Assembly (NCBI RefSeq): GCF_003626535.1
Contig: NZ_RBAL01000007.1
Location: 62,001 to 126,000 of the forward strand
DNA from: Streptomyces hoynatensis
GTDB lineage: Bacteria; Actinomycetota; Actinomycetes; Streptomycetales; Streptomycetaceae
Length of the DNA stretch: 64,000 nt
Direction: 5' to 3'
Under the pieces are notes generated by a model. It did not search any database. It was not told where the DNA came from and was given only the letters and a program-made list of their open reading frames with translations. Shown here piece by piece: positions 36,612 through 44,171 of the stretch (position 1 is its first letter; every line of letters begins with the position of its first letter). Position numbers and translations under genes: made by a program.

Positions 36612-37862
36612 GTGATGCTCACCCAGGCGGCCCGGAGCGCTCGTCTCCTCCGGGCGCCCCTCGGCTGGTGGCGCGGGCGCGGCGCGTTCGTTCAGGACGC
36701 CGTCCTCGCCGCCGCACTCGCCCTGCTGGCCCTCGTGCCCACCCTCTCCGCCATAGGCCCCCAGCTGGGAGACCTGCCCGAACGCCGGCAGGACGCAGCC
36801 GGCGTGGCCCTGGCCCTGGCGCAGTCCCTGCCGCTGATGTTCCGCCGTCGGCGGCCGGGAGCCTGCCTCGCGGTCATCGGCGCCGCCTTCGCGGCGCACC
36901 AGGCGCTGGGCTGCCCGCAGACCTTCGGGGGGATCGGCCTCTACCTGGCCCTGTACGCGGCCGGGGCGCACCGGGCGCGCCACCGCCAGGGTCTCGCGGT
37001 GGCGGCGAGCGCGGGCTACGCGGTGCTGGCGGCGGTGCTGCACCATCGGGGCTCGCCCCAGCAGGTCCCCGACTACCTCGCCTTCTACGCGGTGCTCGCG
37101 GTGGCGTGGCTCGCCGGCGCCGCCGTGCGCAGGTGGCGTGCGGAGGAGGCGGAGCGCAGGCTGCTGGCCGCCGAGCTCGCCATCGGCGCCGAACGCGCGC
37201 GCCTCGCACGCGAGTTGCACGATGTCGTGACCCACCACGTGACCGCCATGGTGGTACAGGCCGACGCGGCGCAGTTCCTCCTCGGCACCGCGCCCGACCG
37301 CGCCGGGGAGAGTCTCACCGCGATAAGCGGCACCGGGCGGCGGGCGCTGACGGAGCTGCGTTCCCTGCTCGGCGTGCTGGAGGCGACCAGCGCCGCCGCC
37401 CCCGCGGGGGACGCCCAGGGCGCGGGGCGCGGCCCGGCCCTCGGCAAGGTGTCGGACCTCGTCGGCCAGGCCAGGCTGTCCGGCCAGCCCGTCGAGTGGC
37501 GGGAGGAGGGCGCGCCCCGGCCACGGCCGGTGGACGTGGAGTTGGCGGCCTACCGGGTGGTGCAGGAGGCCCTCACCAACGCGATGAAGTACGCGACCGG
37601 GCGGCCGACCGCGGTGGAGGTGCGGCACGGCGACGAGCGACTGGAGATAGAGGTGACGACGGAAGGCCCCGGGCGCGACGCGCACCTGCCGAAGCCGCGA
37701 AAGCCCCTCCCGGCAGGGGGAAGAGGGCTGAACGGCCTGCGCGAACGGGTGCGGATGCTCGATGGTGAACTGATCGCCGGCGCCCGGCCGGACGGCGGCT
37801 TCAGCGTTCGGGCCGTGATTCCGTGCCGCCCCGGCCCCGCCGACCCAGGAGAGTGCCCATGA
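36612..37862 (+). CDS. NarL-type sensor histidine kinase
   Basis: 416 residues. Four or five N-terminal membrane segments (residues 30-150) are followed by HisKA_3 (RARLARELHDVVTHHVTAMVVQADAA, H near residue 204) and a short HATPase domain (YRVVQEALTNAMKYATG, GRGLNGLRERVRMLDGEL). The N-box and the G-box are close together, so the ATP lid is short. The start is GTG 36612 or ATG 36615, with AAGGA upstream. It overlaps the response regulator by ATGA and follows the CPBP gene. Signal unknown. Confidence 0.9.
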   Translation: MMLTQAARSARLLRAPLGWWRGRGAFVQDAVLAAALALLALVPTLSAIGPQLGDLPERRQDAAGVALALAQSLPLMFRRRRPGACLAVIGAAFAAHQALGCPQTFGGIGLYLALYAAGAHRARHRQGLAVAASAGYAVLAAVLHHRGSPQQVPDYLAFYAVLAVAWLAGAAVRRWRAEEAERRLLAAELAIGAERARLARELHDVVTHHVTAMVVQADAAQFLLGTAPDRAGESLTAISGTGRRALTELRSLLGVLEATSAAAPAGDAQGAGRGPALGKVSDLVGQARLSGQPVEWREEGAPRPRPVDVELAAYRVVQEALTNAMKYATGRPTAVEVRHGDERLEIEVTTEGPGRDAHLPKPRKPLPAGGRGLNGLRERVRMLDGELIAGARPDGGFSVRAVIPCRPGPADPGECP

Positions 37863-38551
37863 GCGACGTGCCCCGGCCCATCCGGCTGCTCGTCTGCGAC
37901 GACCAGGCGCTGGTGCGCGCCGGCTTCGCGACCATTCTCGACGCGCAGCCCGACATGGAGGTCGCCGGAGAGGCGGAGAACGGCCACGAGGCGATCGAGT
38001 GCGCGCGGCGGCTGCGGCCCGATGTGATCGTGATGGACATCAGGATGCCCCTGGTGGACGGCATCGAGGCGACGAGGCGGCTGGCCGGCCCGGAGGCCAC
38101 CGACCCGGCGAAGATCCTGGTCGTCACCACCTTCAACGTGGACTCCTACGTCTACGAGGCCCTGCGGGCGGGGGCCAGCGGGTTCCTCCTGAAGGACGCC
38201 CCGCCCGCGGAGATGGTGAGCGCCGTCCGGACCGTGGCCCGTGGCGAGGCGCTGCTCGCGCCCGCCGTCACCCGGCAGTTGATCGGTCACTTCGCCGAAC
38301 GGCTGCGCCCGGCGGACTCCGCGCGCCCGGCCCGGGAGGAGGTGACGCGTGCCCTGGCCCCCCGCGAGGTGGAGGTGCTGAAGCTGATCGCCGAGGGAAT
38401 GTCGAATGCGGAGATCGCCGCCGCCCTGTTCATCACGGCAGAGACGGTCAAGACCTATGTGTCGCGCATCCTGTCGAAGCTCGGGCTGCGGGATCGCGTG
38501 CAGGCGGTCGTCCTCGCCTACCGGGTCGGCCTGGTCTCCGGCGTGGCCTGA
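37859..38551 (+). CDS. NarL/FixJ family response regulator
   Basis: 230 residues. The receiver domain shows VCDDQALVRAGF, the phosphoacceptor in VIVMDIRMPLVDG, VVTTFN and FLLKDAPP. The LuxR-type HTH is LAPREVEVLKLIAEGMSNAEIAAALF, then TAETVKTYVSRILSKLGLRDRVQAVVLAYRVGL. It starts within the kinase stop codon (ATGA). It is the cognate output of the 36612 kinase. Targets are unknown; the adjacent CPBP gene is a candidate. Confidence 0.93.
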   Translation: MSDVPRPIRLLVCDDQALVRAGFATILDAQPDMEVAGEAENGHEAIECARRLRPDVIVMDIRMPLVDGIEATRRLAGPEATDPAKILVVTTFNVDSYVYEALRAGASGFLLKDAPPAEMVSAVRTVARGEALLAPAVTRQLIGHFAERLRPADSARPAREEVTRALAPREVEVLKLIAEGMSNAEIAAALFITAETVKTYVSRILSKLGLRDRVQAVVLAYRVGLVSGVA

Positions 38552-38745
38552 GCGGCGGGCCGGCTTCCCACCCGCGCCGCCGCCCGCCCGCCGGGGGCCG
38601 GAGGGCCCGGCCGCGCGGGAGTGCGGAGGGGACTCGGGGGTGAGGGGTGCGGGGGCCGGCGGTGCGGCGCCGCCTCCGCGGACAGTTGACTTCAAGGGAG
38701 GTTGATGTTTCAGGCTGGTCGCCCGGCCCAGGGAAAGGAATCGGG

Positions 38746-39432
38746 ATGGGCACCTTCGATGCGGGAACGACGCTGATCAGCGAGTGGATCGTCGGGACGC
38801 CGGAACGGCAGCGGCGTGCCGCCGAGGCGCTGCTCGGGGAGTGGCGGGAGCTGAGCAGGCGGCTGCGGCCCGTGGCGTTCCGGCGGTTGAGCTGCTTCGC
38901 GAGCGTGGACGGGCGCGTGCTGCTCTGCCACGCCAGGTGGACGAGCGACGAGGCGCACCGGGAGTGGATGCGGACCCACCGGCCGGCGATGGTGGGGCGT
39001 ATCGACGAGGCGATCGAGGGCATCGAGCGCCCCGGTGTGGTGCGTTACCGGCTGCACGGCAGCGTGCGGTTCGAGGCCGGCTCGGGTGCCTCCGGCGCGG
39101 GGGACGCCCGGGTTCCCGCGCCTGCCGGGTCGGGCGGGGCCGCGGGGCCGGGCGGGTTGGCGGAGTCCGGCTCCTCCGGAGAGGTGGTCACGCTGGTGCA
39201 CCGGCAGACGGAGAGCGCGGAGGAGGCGCGGGCCTGGGCCGAGGCTGCCGCGGATGCCCTGCGGGCCGCGCCTCCGGCCGGGCTGGCCGCGGCCCACCTG
39301 CTCGTCGGCAAGGACGGCCGCCACGCCCTCGTCTACGCGACGGGCGCCGGGGAAGGCGACGGCGCCTGGCCGGTGGCGGGAGAGCCGCGCAGGTTCCGGC
39401 TGCTCGGCGAGGTGCACGGCCCCGCCGCCTGA
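38746..39432 (+). CDS. Antibiotic-biosynthesis-monooxygenase-like protein, duplicated domain
   Basis: 228 residues with two copies of a dimeric alpha/beta-barrel (ABM-type) module. Copy one is FDAGTTLISEWIVGTPERQRRAAEALL with VLLCHARWTSDEAHREWMRTHRPAMVGRI. Copy two is GEVVTLVHRQTESAEEARAWAEAAADALR with HALVYATG. A Gly/Ala/Pro linker of about 40 residues joins them. The second copy is shorter and degenerate. ABM proteins oxidise anthrone-type aromatics or act as haem-degrading or structural relatives; no polyketide genes are adjacent. The start is the ATG at 38746 with AAAGGAA upstream. Confidence 0.75.
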   Translation: MGTFDAGTTLISEWIVGTPERQRRAAEALLGEWRELSRRLRPVAFRRLSCFASVDGRVLLCHARWTSDEAHREWMRTHRPAMVGRIDEAIEGIERPGVVRYRLHGSVRFEAGSGASGAGDARVPAPAGSGGAAGPGGLAESGSSGEVVTLVHRQTESAEEARAWAEAAADALRAAPPAGLAAAHLLVGKDGRHALVYATGAGEGDGAWPVAGEPRRFRLLGEVHGPAA

Positions 39433-39655
39433 GCGCCCGCCCCGGAGCCGGGGGGCTGCCGCGTGCCGGTGCGCCCTCCGGAGCCGCGCCTCCCGCGGGC
39501 CGGCGCCCGGGGCCGGGGGCGGCGCCCGGGTCGGCGCCGGGCCGCGGCCCGGTTCCCTCGGGAGGGACTGCCCCCGGGCGGGCCGGGGGCGGCTGGGTGG
39601 CGGGGGCCGTGCCCCTGGGGGCCGGGGCGCGTTCTGAGGGTGTTCACAGCCGTCT

Positions 39656-39672
39656 CTCAGGAAACGCTCAGG
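39656..39672. promoter_or_regulatory. Direct repeat upstream of OmpR-type regulator
   Basis: CTCAGG, 5 bp, CTCAGG (11-bp period) lies 22 bp before the ATG at 39694. Direct repeats with one helical turn of spacing are the usual sites for OmpR-family regulators, so this may be an autoregulatory site. Confidence 0.5.
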
Positions 39673-39693
39673 TTCGCCGCGCACGGTGGCCGC

Positions 39694-40560
39694 ATGCGGT
39701 CTTCCCACTCGCTGGTTCCCTCAGGGGCCGAGCGCGCGTTGCGGGTGCTCGTCGTCGACGACGAGTCCTCGCTCGCCGATCTGCTGTCGATGGCTCTGCG
39801 CTACGAGGGCTGGGAGGTGCGGGCCGCCGGGGACGGGTCGGGGGCCGTGCGGGCCGCCCGGGAGTTCCGGCCGGACGCGGTGGTGCTCGACGTGATGCTG
39901 CCGGACTTCGACGGCATCGAGACGATGCACCGGATCAGGGCGCACGCCCCCGACCTGCCGATCCTGTTCCTGACCGCACGGGACGCGGTGGAGGACCGGA
40001 TCGCGGGGCTCACCGCGGGCGGCGACGACTACGTGACCAAGCCGTTCAGCCTGGAGGAGGTCGTCGCCCGGCTGCGCGGGCTGCTGCGGCGTTCCGGCGC
40101 GGCGGTCAGGCGGCCCGAGTCGCTGCTCGTGGTCGGCGACCTCACCCTGGACGAGGACAGCCACGAGGTGCACCGGGCCGGGGACCCGGTCGAGCTGACC
40201 GCGACCGAGTTCGAGCTGCTCCGCTACCTCATGCGCAACCCGCGGCGGGTCCTCAGCAAGGCGCAGATCCTCGACCGGGTCTGGTCCTACGACTTCGGCG
40301 GACAGGCCAACGTCGTCGAGCTGTACATCTCCTACCTGCGGCGCAAGATCGACGCCGGACGCGCGCCCATGATCCACACCAAGCGCGGCGCCGGTTACGT
40401 CCTCAAGCCGGCGGCCCCCGCGCCCACCACGCCGCCCACCCCTCCCACGCCCCCCGCACCTCCCTCGCTGCCCACGTCCCCTGCTTCTCCCACTCCTCCC
40501 GCTGCCCCTGCTTCTCCCACTCCTCCTGCTCCCCCCACGACTCGTGCGCCTCTCGCCTGA
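39694..40560 (+). CDS. OmpR/PhoB family response regulator with Pro/Thr-rich tail
   Basis: 288 residues. The receiver (VVDDESSLADLL, phosphoacceptor in VVLDVMLPDFDG, FLTARD, YVTKPF) and a winged helix (ELTATEFELLRYLMRNPRRVLSKAQILDRVW, VVELYISYLRRKID, TKRGAGYVLKP) are complete by residue 237. A 50-residue tail of Pro, Thr and Ala follows, encoded by tandem DNA repeats, which is unusual for this family. The start is the ATG at 39694. It is paired with the sensor kinase 50 bp downstream and probably controls the two glycosyltransferases that follow. Confidence 0.9.
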   Translation: MRSSHSLVPSGAERALRVLVVDDESSLADLLSMALRYEGWEVRAAGDGSGAVRAAREFRPDAVVLDVMLPDFDGIETMHRIRAHAPDLPILFLTARDAVEDRIAGLTAGGDDYVTKPFSLEEVVARLRGLLRRSGAAVRRPESLLVVGDLTLDEDSHEVHRAGDPVELTATEFELLRYLMRNPRRVLSKAQILDRVWSYDFGGQANVVELYISYLRRKIDAGRAPMIHTKRGAGYVLKPAAPAPTTPPTPPTPPAPPSLPTSPASPTPPAAPASPTPPAPPTTRAPLA

Positions 40561-40610
40561 GTCCCCTTTTCCCCGGTGCTTCCTGGTGTTTCCTCGTGCC
40601 CCACGCCGCC

Positions 40611-42440
40611 ATGCCCCCTTCCCCGCGCTCCCCTGAGTTCCCCGCTCCGCCTCCGCCTTCCGCGCCACCCCGGGCGGCGCGGGCCGGGTGGTGGCACGGG
40701 CGCCCGTTGCGCACCCGCCTCGTGGCCTCCTGTCTGCTGCTGCTTGCCGTGGTGCTCGCGGCCGGCGCCCTGGTCAGCACCGTGGCGATCCGGGCGTTCC
40801 TCATGGAGCAGCTCGACCAGCGGGTGCGGGAGGCGGGTCAACAGGCCGTTCCCGGGACGGTGTTCATGCACCTGGGCGACGAGGAAGAGCTGCCGCCCGG
40901 CCTCGATTTCCTGAAGCGTCCCGGGATCGACTCGCGCGCCCTGGGCGTGCTGGTGCGCGACGAGGGCACGGTGAGCGCGGGCGTGCTGGACGGCGGTACC
41001 CCGCCCGCCGTCGACGAGTTGTCCGCCGCGCAGGTCGCCGCCTCCGTCGAGGTGCCGACGGACGGGGAGCCGCACACGCACGCCATCCCCGGCCTCGGCG
41101 ACTACCGGCTGATCGCGGTGCAGGGCCACAACGGCGACACGGTGGTCACCGGGGTGCCGATGACGACCGTTCAGGACACCGTGCAGCAGGTCGTCGCCGT
41201 GCAGGCGGTCCTCGCCGCCGCGGCGCTCCTCGCCGGAGGGCTGGCGCTGGTGCCGGTGGTCACGCTGGCCCTGCGCCCCCTGCGCCGGGTCGCCGGGACC
41301 GCCATCCGGGTCTCGGGGCAGAACCTGCACCGCGGGGAGGTCGGCCGGCTGGAGAAGGTGCCGGCCGCGGACACCGACCCGCGCACCGAGGTGGGGCAGG
41401 TCGGCGCCTCGCTGAACCGGCTGCTCGACCACGTTTCCTCCGCGCTCGCGGCCCGGCAGGCGAGCGAGACCCGGGTGCGGCGGTTCGTGGCCGACGCCAG
41501 CCACGAGTTGCGCACCCCGCTGGCCTCGATCCGCGGCTACGCCGAGTTGACCCGCCGCGGGCACGAGAAGCTGCCGCCCGACGCCGCCCATGCGCTGCGC
41601 CGGGTGGAGGCGGAGGCGACCCGGATGACCTCGCTGGTGGAGGACCTGCTGCTGCTGGCGCGGCTCGACTCGGGACGCCCCCTCGCAAAGACGGAAGTCG
41701 ACCTGTCGCCGCTGGTGGTCGACGCGGTCGGCGACGCGCGCGCCGCGGGCCCGGACCACCGCTGGCGGCTCGCGCTGCCCGGGGAGCCGATGTGCGTGAG
41801 CGCCGACCCGGCGCGGCTCCAGCAGGTGCTGGTCAACCTGCTGGCCAACGCCCGCACCCACACCCCGCCCGGCACCGAGGTGACGGCCTCGGTCCGCCGC
41901 GAGGGGGAGTACGTGGTGCTGCGCGTCGCCGACGACGGGCCCGGCATCCCGCCCGAGGTGCTGCCGACCGTCTTCGAGCGGTTCTCCCGGGGCGACGGCT
42001 CGCGCTCCAGGGCCGCCGGGAGCACCGGCCTCGGCCTGGCCATCGTGACGGCGGTGGTGGCCGCGCACCAGGGCACCGTGTCGGTGCGCAGCGTGCCGGG
42101 CCGCACGGAGTTCACGGTGTCGCTGCCCGCCGCCCGCACGCCCGCCCCGGCCACCCACCCGGCGCGGCCCCCGGCCGCCCACCCACCGCGCGACACGGCC
42201 GCCCACCCATCGCACGAGGCAGCCACCCATCCACCGCGCGAGGCGGTACGGGAGCCGGTGCGCGACGCGGCCATCCACCCGGCGCAGGACGCGGCTCGGG
42301 GAACGGCCGCTGTCCGAGGGGCCGTTCGGGGCACAGCCGCGCGCCCGGCCCCCAAACCGGCTCACAGCCCGGCCCCCGATCCGGCTCACGCCCCGGCCCC
42401 GGACCCGGTGCAGGACACGGCCGAGTTCCCCGCAGGCTGA
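40611..42440 (+). CDS. HAMP-containing sensor histidine kinase with long repetitive C-tail
   Basis: About 609 residues. Two membrane segments (VASCLLLLAVVLAAGALVS and AVLAAAALLAGGLALVPVVT) flank an extracytoplasmic sensor of about 150 residues. A HAMP linker follows, then HisKA (VADASHELRTPLASIRGYAEL) and HATPase_c (LVNLLANARTHTPPG, VADDGPGIPPE, GSTGLGLAIVTAVVAAHQG). The last 105 residues are an Ala/Pro/His tail without a domain. The start is the ATG at 40611; a GTG at 40596 is also in frame. It partners the OmpR-type regulator upstream. This TCS-plus-glycosyltransferase arrangement suggests control of cell-surface glycans (inference). Confidence 0.9.
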   Translation: MPPSPRSPEFPAPPPPSAPPRAARAGWWHGRPLRTRLVASCLLLLAVVLAAGALVSTVAIRAFLMEQLDQRVREAGQQAVPGTVFMHLGDEEELPPGLDFLKRPGIDSRALGVLVRDEGTVSAGVLDGGTPPAVDELSAAQVAASVEVPTDGEPHTHAIPGLGDYRLIAVQGHNGDTVVTGVPMTTVQDTVQQVVAVQAVLAAAALLAGGLALVPVVTLALRPLRRVAGTAIRVSGQNLHRGEVGRLEKVPAADTDPRTEVGQVGASLNRLLDHVSSALAARQASETRVRRFVADASHELRTPLASIRGYAELTRRGHEKLPPDAAHALRRVEAEATRMTSLVEDLLLLARLDSGRPLAKTEVDLSPLVVDAVGDARAAGPDHRWRLALPGEPMCVSADPARLQQVLVNLLANARTHTPPGTEVTASVRREGEYVVLRVADDGPGIPPEVLPTVFERFSRGDGSRSRAAGSTGLGLAIVTAVVAAHQGTVSVRSVPGRTEFTVSLPAARTPAPATHPARPPAAHPPRDTAAHPSHEAATHPPREAVREPVRDAAIHPAQDAARGTAAVRGAVRGTAARPAPKPAHSPAPDPAHAPAPDPVQDTAEFPAG

Positions 42441-42830
42441 GCCCCTGCCGCGCGCACTCGCCGGCGGCCCGGCCGGTTTCCTCGCGGGCCCCGCGGCCGA
42501 GTTCCCGCCCGGCCCCACCCGCATGGCTCGTGGCCCCGCCCCGAGCGGGCGCAGCCCGCAAGCCCCGACCCGACGCGGCACGCAGGCCCCCACCCCCAGC
42601 GGACGCGGCCCGCAAGCCCCGCCCCGACCGCACACGGCACCTGGCCCATGGCACCTGGCCCATGGCCCACTTCCCGCGGCCCACAACCCACTTCCCGCGG
42701 CCCCCGGCGCATCAGGCCCACAGCCTTCTTCCCACGGCCCGAGATCAGGCCGCGGCCCGCGGCTCGACTCACAGGTGGCACACAGGCGGGTCACATGGGT
42801 GGGACAGGGCGGGATTCGAGGGTCGCCAGC
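42441..42830. repeat. Gene-free 390-bp spacer with perfect short tandem repeats
   Basis: GGCACCTGGCCCAT occurs twice in tandem (42636-42649, 42650-42663). A 17-bp unit CCCACTTCCCGCGGCCC occurs at 42666-42682 and 42687-42703. I see no gene. It separates the kinase from the glycosyltransferase pair, whose promoter should lie in the last 60 bp. Confidence 0.65.
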
Positions 42831-44171
42831 ATGGACACACTGACCCCACAGCCGGGCGCGCTGCCCGCCCGCGGGCCGGTGGTCGCCGCCCGTGGCGCCC
42901 CCGTGCTCGACGTGGTGATCCCGGTCTACGACGAGGAGCGCGACCTGGAGCCCTGCGTGCGGCGGCTGCACGCGCACCTGCGGTCGACGTTCCCCTACCC
43001 GTTCCGGATCACCATCGCGGACAACGCGAGCCGGGACGCGACCGCCGAGGTCGCCGCCGCGCTGCAACGCGAGTTGCCGGAGGTGACGGCCGTGTACCTG
43101 CCGGAGAAGGGCCGGGGCAGGGCGCTGCGCCACGCCTGGTCGGCCTCGGACGCGCCCGTGCTCGCCTACATGGACGTGGACCTCTCCACCGACCTGGCGG
43201 CCCTGCTGCCGCTGGTCGCCCCGCTGATCTCCGGGCACTCCGACCTCGCGATCGGCTCCCGGCTCACCCACGGCTCGCGGGTGGTGCGCGGCCCGCGCCG
43301 TGAGGTGATCTCCCGGGCCTACAACCTGCTGCTGCGCGGGACACTCCGCGCCAGGTTCTCCGACGCCCAGTGCGGCTTCAAGGCGATACGCAGGGAGGTG
43401 GCCCAGCGGCTGCTGCCGATGGTCGCGGACACCGGCTGGTTCTTCGACACGGAGCTGCTGGTGCTCGCGGAGCGCGCCGGGCTGCGCATCCACGAGGTGC
43501 CCGTGGACTGGGTGGACGACCCCGACAGCCGGGTCGACATCGTCGCCACCGCCGTGGCCGACCTCAAGGGCATGGTGCGCGTCGGCCGGGCCCTGGCCCG
43601 CGGGCGGCTGCCGCTGGCGGCCCTGCACCGGGCGGGGGACCCGTACGGTGACGTGCCGGGGGTGCCAGGGGTGCCAGGGGTGCCAGGGGTGCCGGGCGTG
43701 CCGGCCGGGCTCGGCAGGCAGCTGATCGGGTTCTGCGCGGTGGGGGCGGCGAGCACCCTCGCGTATCTGCTGCTCTTCGTCGCCCTCCGCGGCCCGGTGG
43801 GCGCGCAGTGGGCGAACGCGCTGGCGCTGCTGCTGACCGCGGTCGGCAACACGGCCGCCAACCGCCGCCTCACCTTCGGGGTCCGCGGGCGGGCCAGGGC
43901 GGGCCGGCACCAGGCCCGCGGGCTCGCGGTGTTCCTGCTCGGGCTCGCCCTCACCAGCGGCTCCCTCGCCCTCCTGCACGCCTCGGGCGGCGAACCCTCC
44001 CACGCGGTGGAGCTGACGGTGCTGATCGCCGCGAACCTCGCCGCCACCCTGGTGCGGTTCCTGCTGTTCCGCGCCTGGGTGTTCGGCAGACGGCCCCCCG
44101 CGGCCCCGGCGCCCCCGCGCCCCACCTCCCCCCGCCCGCTGCCTGCCCCCCGTCAGAAGAAGGAACGATGA
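42831..44171 (+). CDS. Dolichol-phosphate-sugar synthase-like GT2 fused to GtrA membrane domain
   Basis: 446 residues. The N-terminal GT2 domain has LDVVIPVYDEERDL, ADNASRDAT, the metal site MDVDLSTD and SRAYNLLLRG-xxx-DAQCGFKA, matching polyprenyl-phosphate mannosyl or glucosyltransferases. A (Gly-Val-Pro)5 linker, encoded by a 9-bp repeat, leads to a four-helix GtrA domain (QLIGFCAVGAASTLAYLLLFVALR ... NRRLTFGVRG). It likely charges a lipid-phosphate carrier with a sugar and flips it outward. It overlaps the next glycosyltransferase by ATGA, which would use the charged lipid. Confidence 0.9.
   Translation: MDTLTPQPGALPARGPVVAARGAPVLDVVIPVYDEERDLEPCVRRLHAHLRSTFPYPFRITIADNASRDATAEVAAALQRELPEVTAVYLPEKGRGRALRHAWSASDAPVLAYMDVDLSTDLAALLPLVAPLISGHSDLAIGSRLTHGSRVVRGPRREVISRAYNLLLRGTLRARFSDAQCGFKAIRREVAQRLLPMVADTGWFFDTELLVLAERAGLRIHEVPVDWVDDPDSRVDIVATAVADLKGMVRVGRALARGRLPLAALHRAGDPYGDVPGVPGVPGVPGVPGVPAGLGRQLIGFCAVGAASTLAYLLLFVALRGPVGAQWANALALLLTAVGNTAANRRLTFGVRGRARAGRHQARGLAVFLLGLALTSGSLALLHASGGEPSHAVELTVLIAANLAATLVRFLLFRAWVFGRRPPAAPAPPRPTSPRPLPAPRQKKER

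Noticed and set aside
35108..37768. Long plus-strand open frame over the repeats, CPBP and kinase genes
   Set aside because: It is out of frame with the two real genes and encodes Arg/Pro/Gly-rich nonsense; third-position GC does not support it.
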